The translations under genes and the position numbers were made by a program. Below the pieces are notes generated by a model that saw only the letters and a list, made by a program, of their open reading frames with translations, did not search any database and was not told the DNA's origin. From Sphingomonas alpina (GTDB taxonomy: Bacteria > Pseudomonadota > Alphaproteobacteria > Sphingomonadales > Sphingomonadaceae), in the NCBI RefSeq assembly GCF_014490665.1, contig NZ_CP061038.1:1426001-1490000 (forward strand): a stretch of 64,000 nt of DNA, in the 5' to 3' direction. Below, piece by piece: positions 24,384 to 33,863 of this stretch (positions within the stretch are counted from its first letter, which is position 1; every line of letters begins with the position of its first letter).

Positions 24384-26528
24384 ATGAGCCAATCCCCGAT
24401 CCGAACGAACAGCGACTATAAGGTCTCGCACGCGCTGACTGGCCCCTATCTGCCGACGCCCGGCAAGGTGCCGGGCTGGCCCTTCGCCGAGATGGGCCGA
24501 TGGAAGATCGACGTGAACGGTGCCGCCGACGATTGGGTCCGCGGGTTCACCGAATGGCGGCACGAACATCTGATCCGGATCGGCTTCGACGATACGCTCT
24601 ATCGCCGCCCCGAACTTGCCTGGGCGCAGCGCAACTTCGTCCATGCGCTGCTGATGGTCGAAGACCGCTATTTCTTCGATCCGGCGACCGGGCGCTATAC
24701 GGTCGATCGTTATCTCGACGATCTGGAGACACGCTTCGGCGGCGTCGACAGCGTGCTGATCTGGTATATCTATCCCAATATCGGGGTCGATGACCGCAGC
24801 CAGTTCGACCTGATCGAAGCACTGCCTGGCGGGATCGAGGGCCTGAAGGGTGCGGTCGCCGACTTTCATCGCCGCGGGGTCAAGGTGTTCCTCCCGACCA
24901 TGCCGTGGGACAATGGCACGCGCGCGCATGACCGTCCCGATTGGGAGCGGATGGCGGCGCTGATCAAGGCGACCGGTGCCGACGGGATCAACGGCGACAC
25001 CTATAGCGGTGTACCGCGTGCGTTTCAGGAGGCGTGCGATAGCCTTGATTGCTCGGTGGTGTTGCAACCCGAGACGACATCCCAAGCCGGCGACCATATC
25101 CTGTCGTGGAACCTGCAGAGCTGGACCAAGCGCGTCCCGAATGAGTCGATTCCGACCGTCCTCAAACTCAAATGGCTCGAGCCGCGCCATATCATCAATA
25201 TCGAGAATCGCTGGAGCCGCGACCGCAACAATGATCTGCAGCACGCCTTCTTCAACGGCGTCGGATACACTGCTTGGGAAAACGTCTTCGGGCTGTGGAA
25301 CCAGCTTACCGAACGCGATGCGGAGACGCTGCGCCGGGTCGCGCTGGTTCAGCGGCAATTCGCCGCGCTGATCGTCAGTGCCGAATGGCGGCCTTATGAG
25401 CTCACGCTGCAGGCGGGGGTCTTTGCTAGCCGTTTCCCGGGTGATGCGGTCGATTTGTGGACACTGATCAATCGCAACGAATATGCCGTCGATGGCGAGC
25501 AGTTCGCCGTACCGCATGTCGCCGGATGTGCGTATTTCGACGCTTGGAACGGCGTGGACCTGACGCCGCGTATCGATGGCGACCGCGCGGTATTTGCGTT
25601 GGAGCTTGAAGGGCGGGGGTTCGGCGCCGTTGTCGCACGAGCGCCCGGAGGGAAGACAGGTGACCTCCAACCTTTCCTCGATCGGATGCGCGATCTCGCC
25701 GCGACGCCGCTCGCTGCCTATTCGGCACAATGGTCATCGGCCCCGCAGAAACTGGTGGTGGTCGAGAAAACCCGTTCGCGCGCGGCATCGGAGGATATGA
25801 TTGCGATCCCCGCTGGGGATTTCGACTTCGCCGTTCGCGGTGTGGTGATCGAAGGCTATGCGAACGAGGGTGTCGATTTCCAATATCCCTGGGAAACGAG
25901 CGCGCGCCGGAGCCATCACCGGCGCATGCAGGTCGAGGCATTCTGGATCGATCGCTTTCCTGTCACCAATGGCCAGTTCAAGACGTTCCTCGATGACAGC
26001 GGGTACCGACCCGCGGATGACGGCAATTTCCTCCATCATTGGCAGGATGGCGCGCCGCCGATCGGCGGGGAGAATAAACCGGTCACCTGGGTGTCGATCG
26101 AGGATGCGCGCACCTATGCGGCTTGGGCCGGCAAGCGCCTGCCACGCGAATGGGAATGGCAATATGCCGCGCAAGGGACCGACGGCCGGCGCTATCCGTG
26201 GGGAAATGACTGGGATCCGCGCGCCGCGCCCGAGCCCGGTTGCGGTCGCGAGATGCCCGTCCCCGCCGATATCGGTGCACATCCTTCCGGGGCGAGCCCG
26301 TTCGGTGTGATGGATATGGTCGGTAATGTCTGGCAGTGGACAGACGAATATGTCGACGAGCATCTGCGCGCGGCGGTACTGCGCGGCGGCAGCAATTATC
26401 AGCCGCAAGGCTCGCACTGGTATTTCCCGCAGGCCTATCGGCTCGACGAGCATGGCAAATATCTGCTGATGGCGCCATCGAAGGACCGTTCGGCCGGTAT
26501 CGGATTCCGTTGTGCCGCTGACCTCTGA
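24384..26528 (+). CDS. TIM-barrel glycosidase-like / FGE-sulfatase-domain fusion, copy 2
   Basis: 714 residues from the ATG at 24384 (AGGAT upstream; the frame from 24336 overlaps the kinase). It parallels 14689-16656 throughout: FGGVDSVLIWYIYPNIGVDD, GVKVFLPTMPWDNG and ADGINGDTYSG in the barrel. It ends with a well-preserved FGE/SUMF1 domain of about 230 residues: IDRFPVTNGQF, WVSIEDARTYAAWAGKRLP, YPWGNDWDP, VMDMVGNVWQW, LRGGSNYQ, GIGFRCAADL. The catalytic Cys pair of FGE is not seen: there is a single Cys in the final motif and one in PGCGR. No signal peptide. The next gene overlaps its 3' end if GTG 26512 is used. Confidence 0.78.
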   Translation: MSQSPIRTNSDYKVSHALTGPYLPTPGKVPGWPFAEMGRWKIDVNGAADDWVRGFTEWRHEHLIRIGFDDTLYRRPELAWAQRNFVHALLMVEDRYFFDPATGRYTVDRYLDDLETRFGGVDSVLIWYIYPNIGVDDRSQFDLIEALPGGIEGLKGAVADFHRRGVKVFLPTMPWDNGTRAHDRPDWERMAALIKATGADGINGDTYSGVPRAFQEACDSLDCSVVLQPETTSQAGDHILSWNLQSWTKRVPNESIPTVLKLKWLEPRHIINIENRWSRDRNNDLQHAFFNGVGYTAWENVFGLWNQLTERDAETLRRVALVQRQFAALIVSAEWRPYELTLQAGVFASRFPGDAVDLWTLINRNEYAVDGEQFAVPHVAGCAYFDAWNGVDLTPRIDGDRAVFALELEGRGFGAVVARAPGGKTGDLQPFLDRMRDLAATPLAAYSAQWSSAPQKLVVVEKTRSRAASEDMIAIPAGDFDFAVRGVVIEGYANEGVDFQYPWETSARRSHHRRMQVEAFWIDRFPVTNGQFKTFLDDSGYRPADDGNFLHHWQDGAPPIGGENKPVTWVSIEDARTYAAWAGKRLPREWEWQYAAQGTDGRRYPWGNDWDPRAAPEPGCGREMPVPADIGAHPSGASPFGVMDMVGNVWQWTDEYVDEHLRAAVLRGGSNYQPQGSHWYFPQAYRLDEHGKYLLMAPSKDRSAGIGFRCAADL

Positions 26529-28395
26529 CGTTACCTCCACAACCCGGCCGGCGATGACCTTCCCCGGTGCGGGTTCAGTCCGGCTGGACGGGATATTGGG
26601 TGAGGCTCTTGCGGCTAATCTCCAGGGTCGGCTCTCGCACTTCATCGTCGATGAGACGAGTCCTGCGATCGCGCTGTTTGCCCCCGATGTCGTGGCGCAT
26701 AATCACGCCGGTGACTGGTATGGTGAGCATGCGGGCAAGTGGCTCGTCGCAGCGACGCGCGCCGCGGTTCGGAGCGGCGATACCGAAATGCTGGCGCATG
26801 TGCGTCGTGTCGCTGACTATCTGACGGGCCTGCAGGGCGCTGACGGCTATCTCGGCAATTATGCTCCCGAACGCCGATTCATGCGTCGTCAGCCACCCAA
26901 GCCGCTGACCTGGGATGGTGCGCCGGCCGAGCGGACTTGGGACATCTGGACGCATAGCTATTTGATCCTCGGGTTGATCGAGCTGTATCGACAGGTTGGC
27001 GAGGGCCGCTATCTGGCCGCCGCGCGGCGGATCGGTGACCTGTGCTGGCGGACGCTGCACGACGGCGAGATCGACATCACCGATCTCGGCAACCATTTCG
27101 GTTTGTCGGCGACGGTGCTGATCGACCCCGCAGTCGAGCTTTATTTCGCGACCGGCGAGCAGCGGTATCTCGATCTCGCGCTGCTGGTGCTGGAACAGGC
27201 CGAGCGCGAGCCGCGCAACGCGTTGTTGTCGGCGGCACTTGCGGGCGCGGATCCTTCGGAGATCGCGACCGGCAAGGCCTATCAGCTCCTCTGGAATCTG
27301 GTGGGGATCGCCAAGCTCCACCGCGCGACTGGCGAGGCCCACTTTCTCGTTGCGGTCCGCAATCTATGGAGCGCCATTCGCGCGCATCATCTGACACTTG
27401 GCGGCGGCCCCTGGGGTGGAGTCGCGCATCGCTCGCGCGAGGTCTTCAACCCGGCATCGGTGTTCAGTCCCCATGGTTATGTCGAGACCTGCTCGACCAT
27501 GGCTTGGGTCCAGCTCAACCGCGAGTTGCTCGAAATCTTGGGCGATGCCGCGTTCGCGCAGGAAATCGAGCGCAGCGCCTATAATGACCTGCTCGGCGCA
27601 CAGGCGGCGGATGGTGAGGACTGGTGTTATTACTCCTTTCCGAACGGTCGGCGGACGCACACGACTTATTGGCGTTGCTGCAAGTCGAGCGGAGCCATGG
27701 CGCTGGAGGAACTGCCCGCACTTGCCTATGCGGGCACGCGCGACGGCGGCATCTCGATCAACCTGCTCGGACCATCCGAGGGAGAACTGGCCGTGCCGGC
27801 GAGTGATGCCGTGCGCATCGAGCAGCGGACCGACTATCCCTTTGACGGTGCTGTCGCGATCATTGTCACGCCCCGGACCAGCGCATCGTTCCCGATCGAT
27901 ATCCGTATTCCGGAATGGGCGCGTGGAGCGAGCCTCCGGATCAACGGCGCCGAGCAAATGCCGACGCCGGAGCCGGGTCGTTATGTTCGCATTGAACGCA
28001 TGTGGCAGGGCGGGGACGTTATTCTACTCGACCTGCCGATGCCGCCGACCATCCACCGCGCGATCGCGAGCAATGTCCAGGAATCCCTCGCACCTGATGG
28101 CGAGCCGGTTGCCCAAGAAGTACTGCGCACCGACTATCTGGCGGTCAGCCGCGGCCCGCTGATCTATGCAACGGGTCTGATCGACGGGTTCAAGGTCGAG
28201 GAGACGCTGCGTTTCGCCGGCAATGCGGCGGATATCCGGCTGGACTGTGTGCCGGCGGCGGATGGCGGACCTGGCCCGGACCTCCGGCTAAGGCCGGAAG
28301 GCCGAGCCGCAATCATGTTCCAGCCTTATTATCGTGCCGGTGGTCGAGAAGACCGGAGCTGGCGGCTGACCTGGATGATGCTGGCGCCGGAGTGA
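26512..28395 (+). CDS. GH127-family glycoside hydrolase (beta-L-arabinofuranosidase-like)
   Basis: 627 residues (alternative ATG at 26554, giving 613). The (alpha/alpha)6 barrel family signature is clear: LDGILGEALAANLQGRLSHF near the start and GGGPWGG near 297-303. The cysteine-dependent active site is complete: E325-T-C327 and C389-C390 correspond to the Glu, Cys and Cys-Cys zinc/nucleophile set known from Bifidobacterium HypBA1. No signal peptide is visible, so it would act in the cytoplasm on imported oligosaccharides. It overlaps or abuts the FGE-fusion gene and is followed by the CoA-transferase gene. Exact substrate specificity is not assured, since GH127 relatives vary. Confidence 0.9.
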   Translation: MPLTSDVTSTTRPAMTFPGAGSVRLDGILGEALAANLQGRLSHFIVDETSPAIALFAPDVVAHNHAGDWYGEHAGKWLVAATRAAVRSGDTEMLAHVRRVADYLTGLQGADGYLGNYAPERRFMRRQPPKPLTWDGAPAERTWDIWTHSYLILGLIELYRQVGEGRYLAAARRIGDLCWRTLHDGEIDITDLGNHFGLSATVLIDPAVELYFATGEQRYLDLALLVLEQAEREPRNALLSAALAGADPSEIATGKAYQLLWNLVGIAKLHRATGEAHFLVAVRNLWSAIRAHHLTLGGGPWGGVAHRSREVFNPASVFSPHGYVETCSTMAWVQLNRELLEILGDAAFAQEIERSAYNDLLGAQAADGEDWCYYSFPNGRRTHTTYWRCCKSSGAMALEELPALAYAGTRDGGISINLLGPSEGELAVPASDAVRIEQRTDYPFDGAVAIIVTPRTSASFPIDIRIPEWARGASLRINGAEQMPTPEPGRYVRIERMWQGGDVILLDLPMPPTIHRAIASNVQESLAPDGEPVAQEVLRTDYLAVSRGPLIYATGLIDGFKVEETLRFAGNAADIRLDCVPAADGGPGPDLRLRPEGRAAIMFQPYYRAGGREDRSWRLTWMMLAPE

Positions 28396-28400
28396 TGGCA

Positions 28401-29573
28401 ATGACGACACCGCCTTCGGTTTTCCGCAGCCCGCAGCGCTCGGGCCCGTCGGGCCCGCTCAGCGGGGTGAATGTACTCGACCTCAGCGCTTATATCGCTG
28501 GCCCTTATGGTTGCACATTACTCGCCGATCAGGGGGCCGATGTGATCAAGGTCGAGGCGCCGGGTGGCGATAATCTCAGGCAATACCCCTCTACGCTCGC
28601 GGGAGAGAATCGCGCATTTCTCGGCGTCAATCGCAGCAAGCAGGGCGTGGTCCTCGATTTGAAACGGACCGAGGATATGGCTGTGCTGCTCGGTCTCGTT
28701 GCCGAGGCCGATGTGCTCGTGCATAATTTCCGCCCGGGCGTGCCGGAGCGGCTGGGGATCGATTATGATCGACTGAGCGAGCTCAATCCGCGCCTGATCT
28801 ATTGCGCGGTGACCGGCTATGGTGAGCAAGGGCCGCTGCGTACCAAGGCCGGTTACGACCAGGTGCTGCAGGCGATGACCGGTATGTGCGCGCTTCAAGG
28901 CAAGCGGGACGGTCCGCCCGAACTGACTTATGGTTCGCCCGTTGATTATTACGCTGCTGCGCTCGTCGCAGCAGGCGTCGCCTCCGCCTTGTTCGAGCGT
29001 GAGCGCAGCGCACAGGGGCAATATGTTGGTGTCTCGCTCCTGCGCAGCGCACTGACCATGCAATCGGCGCGCATGATCGAGGCCGAGGGCGAGGGGCGTG
29101 ACGTACCGCGCGATATGCGATCGGGCGGCATCACCGGCCTTTATCCCACGGCGGACGGCTATATCTATCTCTCGGCCAACACGCGGCATTTCTGGGAAGC
29201 ATTGTGTGAACGGACCGGGCTCGGTGCGTTCGGTGCCGATCCGCGCTATGACAGCGTGCGCAAACGAGCGGAGCATGCAGGTGAGATCGTGCCCAGGTTG
29301 CGCGAAATCCTGCTGTCGCGACCTGCGGTCGAATGGGAGCGGCTGCTCGAAGATGCTGTGCCGTGCTCGATCGTACGGCCGGTTGAGGACATGTTCGATC
29401 ACCCCCAGGTTGCCGCCGAGGAAATGATAACGACGATCTCCCATCCGACGCTCGGCAGCTATCGCGGCGTAACGCGGCCGATCCGGTTTGGGCGCACAGT
29501 GGGGCCGGAACCGTTTGCTGCACCGACTCTCGATCAGGATACCGAAGCGCTGAAATTCAGAAAGAAGCGTTAG
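28401..29573 (+). CDS. CaiB/BaiF-type CoA-transferase
   Basis: 390 residues from the ATG at 28401, chosen because GGAG lies 8 bases upstream; GTG 28392 and ATG 28395 are in the same frame but spaced badly. Family III CoA-transferase blocks are present: LDLSAYIAGPYGCTLLADQG, VEAPGGD, KRTEDMAVLLGL and the catalytic aspartate D153 in KAGYDQVLQAMTG, which forms the aspartyl-CoA thioester intermediate. It is last in the plus-strand carbohydrate operon and converges with the hydrolase gene 9 bases away. With the CitE-like lyase it may process a small organic acid arising from the sugar. Confidence 0.92.
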   Translation: MTTPPSVFRSPQRSGPSGPLSGVNVLDLSAYIAGPYGCTLLADQGADVIKVEAPGGDNLRQYPSTLAGENRAFLGVNRSKQGVVLDLKRTEDMAVLLGLVAEADVLVHNFRPGVPERLGIDYDRLSELNPRLIYCAVTGYGEQGPLRTKAGYDQVLQAMTGMCALQGKRDGPPELTYGSPVDYYAAALVAAGVASALFERERSAQGQYVGVSLLRSALTMQSARMIEAEGEGRDVPRDMRSGGITGLYPTADGYIYLSANTRHFWEALCERTGLGAFGADPRYDSVRKRAEHAGEIVPRLREILLSRPAVEWERLLEDAVPCSIVRPVEDMFDHPQVAAEEMITTISHPTLGSYRGVTRPIRFGRTVGPEPFAAPTLDQDTEALKFRKKR

Positions 29574-29582
29574 CCGACGGCC

Positions 29583-30784
29583 TCAGCCTGAGCGAGAAAT
29601 CGCCGCTCTGGCTCCATCTCCCAGGAATGGGCGCCAACGCGCAAACAGGCGAAGCAAAGGAGCGCCAAATCGGGCTGCTATTTCCGGATCATGCTCGATC
29701 ACATCGAGTTCGTTGGCGACGGTCAATTCGATCAACGCCAGGCGCATCTCTGGCGAAAGCGGTTCATGCGCGCCTGTGGATCGATCGATCAACATGGGCG
29801 TGTCGGTATGCCATGTGGGATAGCTGCGATCCCGGTCGCAACGGCAATAGCAATCGATGATCGTCTCCGCCTCTCTCCCGACGACAGCGACAATCTTCTC
29901 CCGTGCGGTTCCGTCCGCCAGAGCCGCAAGGAAGCCGTCGGTGCCGTAAGCCGCGTGAAGACGGCCGGCGTCGATCAATGCAAGAGAAGCTCCCCAGTTG
30001 CGCAGCGTCTCCGCGGTTCGATGCAGATGCCGGGCAAGCGTGCCGCCGGGGTGACAAAGCGTATCGGCGCCGCTGTGGGTCAGGAACAGGCCTATGCGAC
30101 GATCCCGAACCGCATCTTGCAGGAGGAAGTCGCCAATCGCCTGCGCCAGTTCAAGCGGCTTATCCCGGGCCACAAGATGTCCAGCACCCGCGATCGTGGC
30201 GATGGTCGCATGCGGCACAAGCTTCAAAAATCGATATGCATCTTCATCCGACAACGGACTGTGCAACCCGGCACGGATCATCAGCACTGGCATATCCAGG
30301 GAGGCGGCCGCCGTTCGGAGTGATGTCGCACGGCCCAGTATATCGCCGATCAAGAGAGCGCGACTCCTATGCAGGCCATCGCTCTCGAGGAACGATCGCG
30401 TGCGCACTGGATCGGGATCAGGCACCACATCGACAAGCACCAGCCCGGCAACATTCTCCCGAACTTTCGGATCGGCCAAAGAGGATAATGCGGCAAACCC
30501 CCAAGCGAGGCGCCAACAACGACCGGTGAGATGAGGTGTTCGATCATCGCAGCGGTATCGGCGCCAAAGGCAGTCAGCGGTGCGTCCAAGCTTCCACCGC
30601 TCTCGCCGTGTCCGCGTTGATCATAGGCGACCGTCAGAAAGCCACACTGTGCGAGTGGCTCCATGATCTTGTGCCACACTCGTCGCCGCTCTCCACCGGC
30701 ATGAAGGAGAAGCGCCGCCGGCCCACTTCCCAACTGATCGAAACGAAGAACGGCATCAGGCCGGATCAGCGCATCATCGATCAT
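29583..30784 (-). pseudogene. Alpha/beta hydrolase fused to a DUF6817-like domain, split by a frameshift
   Basis: Translation starts well at the ATG 30784 (AAGGAA upstream) and reads an alpha/beta hydrolase: LLLHAGGERRRVW, YDQRGHGESGG, and the nucleophile elbow VVVGASLGG. Right after the elbow the frame is lost at a run of five C on the plus strand (30498-30502). One extra base there would give GASLGGFAALSSLADPKV and join the second frame, which carries the rest of the hydrolase with the His motif AGAGHLV. About 140 C-terminal residues beyond the hydrolase resemble DUF6817 (HRTAETLRNWGA, HAAYGTDGF). So a roughly 400-residue gene is interrupted by one indel in a homopolymer: a true mutation, a sequencing error, or slippage. 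Confidence 0.75.
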
Positions 30785-30806
30785 AAGAAGTTCCTTACCT
30801 CGACTG

Positions 30807-30840
30807 ATCAAGGTAAACTCAAACCTTGATAGGTCAAGGT
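30807..30840. promoter_or_regulatory. Palindromic operator between hydrolase and TetR genes
   Basis: ATCAAGGT (30807-30814) and ACCTTGAT (30823-30830) form a perfect inverted repeat with an 8-base spacer. A third half-site TCAAGGT follows at 30834-30840. It lies in the 76-base gap between divergent genes, as expected for autoregulation by the adjacent TetR protein. Confidence 0.65.
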
Positions 30841-30860
30841 AGCGTTCAAAGGAAGGCCAT

Positions 30861-31475
30861 GTGAACCACAAGCCACTCCGCGCGAGACGCGCGCCCGAAG
30901 TCGCACGAGCCCATATCCTCGCGGCCGCCGAAACTCTGTTGGCTCAGGGCGGAGTCGACGCAGTCCAGATGCGCGCCGTTGCGCGGCTCGCCGGCATTAC
31001 CGACGCTGGTGTCGCCCATCACTTTGTGGATCGCCACGGTCTGCTGACAGCCTTGATCGCTTATGGCGGTGACAAGCTTCGCGCCATGATCGACGCGACG
31101 GTCACGGATTGGTTGGAGAGTGAGCCCGACATCGGTGTCTTGCTTGCCAAGCTCGCCGGCCTCTATCGGCAAGGGTATAGCGGTCTGGCGGTTGCGCTTC
31201 ATGCTGCCGGTTGGCGGGAAACCGGCTCGCCGGTTTTGGAGAAGGTGGTTGAAGCCTTGCACGCCGCGCGATTCACCTCAGGTGTCTCCGCGCCTGACAT
31301 TCTGCACACCAGGCTGGTCGTTGCCGCCTTCCATCACGCGCTTGCAACCGATCCGCTGTTCGGGACCGAATTCAGGCGAAGCGCGGGCATTTCCGGCTCT
31401 CGCGACGATGGTGCCGCACTTCAACTGGCCTGGTGGATCAGCGTCACAAAACGAGCGCTGGGATATGATGAATAG
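30861..31475 (+). CDS. TetR-family transcriptional regulator
   Basis: 204 residues with a GTG start preceded by GGAAGG. The N-terminal TetR DNA-binding domain is clear: ARAHILAAAETLLAQGGVDA, then MRAVARLAGITDAGVAHHF and the conserved DRHGLLTALI. The C-terminal helical ligand domain has no specific signature. It is divergent from the frameshifted hydrolase gene and probably represses it and itself through the palindrome at 30807-30840. It may be losing its purpose if the hydrolase is dead. Confidence 0.9.
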   Translation: MNHKPLRARRAPEVARAHILAAAETLLAQGGVDAVQMRAVARLAGITDAGVAHHFVDRHGLLTALIAYGGDKLRAMIDATVTDWLESEPDIGVLLAKLAGLYRQGYSGLAVALHAAGWRETGSPVLEKVVEALHAARFTSGVSAPDILHTRLVVAAFHHALATDPLFGTEFRRSAGISGSRDDGAALQLAWWISVTKRALGYDE

Positions 31476-31505
31476 CAGCCGGCTCACCAGCGCATGCAGT
31501 CTTAT

Positions 31506-33863
31506 TCAGAAGCGTGTATACAACCCTAATCGGACGGTTCGCGGTCGCAGCGGTGTCATCTGATCGCGCCGTGCCAGACCAAAAGGATTACCGAACGCAA
31601 AGCTGTTGCCGCGAACATCGCCCAGATTGGTAATATCCAGCGAAAACCCGAACTTTCCGAATTCGACCCGGCCGCCGACATCGCCGACGGTATAATGTCC
31701 TTGCGGTATATCGAGCAGCGGTCCGATTCCGAGCCAGGATTCTCCGACATAACGCAGCGATGCCTCACCGGTCAGGGACATGCCCGATCCGATATTGCCG
31801 CGCCAGCCCGTCACCAGGCGGATGCCGTTGCGCGGAACATTCGGCAAAACCCGCATGCCGGAACCGGAGAACTCCGGCTCCGGGGCGTAGAGATTGCTGT
31901 CGTTGAGGAACGCTGCTCCGGTGATCGTCACAGTGGGCGACAGACGCCATGTGATGTCCGCATCCAGCCCGAAAATTCGGCCGCTGCCGATATTGGTGGT
32001 ATAGGGCAGGCCGGAACTGTCGATAAGATCGGCCTGGATATGATTCCAGTCAGCATAAAAGAAGGCTGCCCGAAGCGACAGGCGGTTACGTTCCTTGTTG
32101 CCCAGCCGAATACCGACCTCGCTCATCTTCAAGTCATCGGTATCGAACTTCCGGCTCTCCAGTTCTGATCCCGATGGTGCTACGGCCAATCCGCCGGCAC
32201 GATATCCCTGCTGATAATGCAGGAAGGCGGAAAACCGTCCGCCTGGGTGCCAGTCGACCGCAAAGGTTGGAGAGAAGCGCAACTCGTTGCGAAAAGGTTC
32301 CTTTGATTTGTCTGCCGGATTGTCGAGCAGATTGCCAACGCTGTGCGCGAAGGTGAGGCGACCGCCGATCGTACCCGTAAGGTTCGACCAGAGCGGCTTG
32401 GAAAACTGGCCGAACACAGCCGCCTCGGCCTGCTGGTTGACGACACCGGTGATCCGTGCCGGAGCATCGGGCGCACCGAGCGAGCGTGAGAGCGCGCTCG
32501 CATTATAGATGCTTGCGATCCCCGCCACCCAGGGAGAATTCTTGCCGCCGCCTGAAATCCTTGTTTCGTGACTGACAAGGGTGATGTTGTTGTTCTCTTC
32601 GAAGCGGGTGGGCGACGTCGATCCATCATGACCTGTGGCGTCGAAGACGGTCTTGAGGTCGTGCCGGACGATCGAGGTCGTCGAAACCAGCTCTGCTGAC
32701 CCCAGCATCCGGCGTGCTGTGAGATAGGCCAGATAATAGGTATTCTTGAACGGCTGCGCGATGGCATCGTCGCGGGTAAGCGCCGGATCGCCACGAACAA
32801 CATATTGGCCGTCCTGAGTTGAGGTATTGTGGGTAGCGGACCCGATATCGACGTCCAGGCCCCACAGGTCCTCGATGCGCAAGGTCACCCGCTGGCCGTA
32901 GCTGACGGTGCTGTTGATATTCTGCAAACCGCGCGATGGGTTGTCGATATACCCTGCCTCGCGGGTACCGAAGATGACGAACCGGACGCCGATCCGGTCG
33001 TTGATCACTGGCAGGTTGATCATGGCGGCACCATCGCCGCCCAGCCCGCCGAACCGCGTGGAACTGGCGCCGACCGACGCTGTCGCGGATGCCTCGCGTA
33101 GGTCGGGCTCGTTGGGAATGAGGCGAATGATGCCGCCAAGCGAACTCGCGCCATAGAGCGTGCCCTGCGGCCCGACCAGAACCTCGATGCGCTTCATATC
33201 GTAAAGGTTGAGGTTAGGGTCGGGCGCACTGTAGTTGAGCCGGACATCGCCAAGATACTGACCCACCGTAGCCTGGGTCTGGCCGTTAAAGCTGCTGTCG
33301 GCGATACCCCGAATAAACAGTTTGTTGCGCGCGGGGCCGAGATTGGTGGAGCCGAGTGCCGGGAGCAGCTTGGTGATCGACGCGGTCCCGCCGGCCGCGT
33401 TGCGCGCGTCCCAGCCGGAATCGAGTTCGACGAGTTTGATCGAGCCGGGATAGGCGTCGATCGGGATATTCTGCTTGCTGGCAGTGACGAGGATTTCGGA
33501 ATCCCGATCAATATCGACTGCTTTGGGAGGCGCCGGTGCCGGCCTTTTGATTTGTGGTGATGCGCGGCGTCTCATGATGCGAACGGTGGTGCTGTCGTAG
33601 AAAATGGCCTCTGTGCCAGTTCCGCGCAACGCGCGCGCCAGTGCCGCACGAAGAGAGAAATCGCCCCTGACGCCAGGGGAGGGGCGGGCGGCGAGATCCG
33701 GATCCGTTACGGCAATCGTGATCCCGCCCTGTTCGCCCAGGGCGGCTGCGACCTCACCGAGACGGCCGGCCGGGACGTTGAATCGCTTTGCTTCTGCGAC
33801 ATCGGCCATGCCGAGGCCCAAGACTGAACTCGCGGCGAGTGCCGCCCATCTAGCGCCCTGCAC
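31506..33863 (-). CDS. TonB-dependent receptor with N-terminal signalling (STN) domain
   Basis: 785 residues, GTG start overlapping the FecR gene by 14 bases. After the signal peptide (ending VAEA) comes an STN domain (about 26-100: FNVPAGRLGEVAAALGEQGG, LRGTGTEAIFYDSTTVRIM) of the type that contacts FecR in the periplasm. The TonB box region (EILVTASKQNIPID) and plug (VEVLVGPQGTLYGASSLGG) follow, then a barrel ending in GLYTRF. It is the outer-membrane part of a FecIRA-like surface-signalling set. The inducing ligand is unknown. Confidence 0.94.
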   Translation of the reverse strand: MQGARWAALAASSVLGLGMADVAEAKRFNVPAGRLGEVAAALGEQGGITIAVTDPDLAARPSPGVRGDFSLRAALARALRGTGTEAIFYDSTTVRIMRRRASPQIKRPAPAPPKAVDIDRDSEILVTASKQNIPIDAYPGSIKLVELDSGWDARNAAGGTASITKLLPALGSTNLGPARNKLFIRGIADSSFNGQTQATVGQYLGDVRLNYSAPDPNLNLYDMKRIEVLVGPQGTLYGASSLGGIIRLIPNEPDLREASATASVGASSTRFGGLGGDGAAMINLPVINDRIGVRFVIFGTREAGYIDNPSRGLQNINSTVSYGQRVTLRIEDLWGLDVDIGSATHNTSTQDGQYVVRGDPALTRDDAIAQPFKNTYYLAYLTARRMLGSAELVSTTSIVRHDLKTVFDATGHDGSTSPTRFEENNNITLVSHETRISGGGKNSPWVAGIASIYNASALSRSLGAPDAPARITGVVNQQAEAAVFGQFSKPLWSNLTGTIGGRLTFAHSVGNLLDNPADKSKEPFRNELRFSPTFAVDWHPGGRFSAFLHYQQGYRAGGLAVAPSGSELESRKFDTDDLKMSEVGIRLGNKERNRLSLRAAFFYADWNHIQADLIDSSGLPYTTNIGSGRIFGLDADITWRLSPTVTITGAAFLNDSNLYAPEPEFSGSGMRVLPNVPRNGIRLVTGWRGNIGSGMSLTGEASLRYVGESWLGIGPLLDIPQGHYTVGDVGGRVEFGKFGFSLDITNLGDVRGNSFAFGNPFGLARRDQMTPLRPRTVRLGLYTRF

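Noticed and set aside
14689..26528. Classifying the two fusions as true formylglycine-generating enzymes or EgtB
   Set aside because: No sulfatase gene is near, the cysteine pair is not seen, and no DinB-type N-terminal domain is present.
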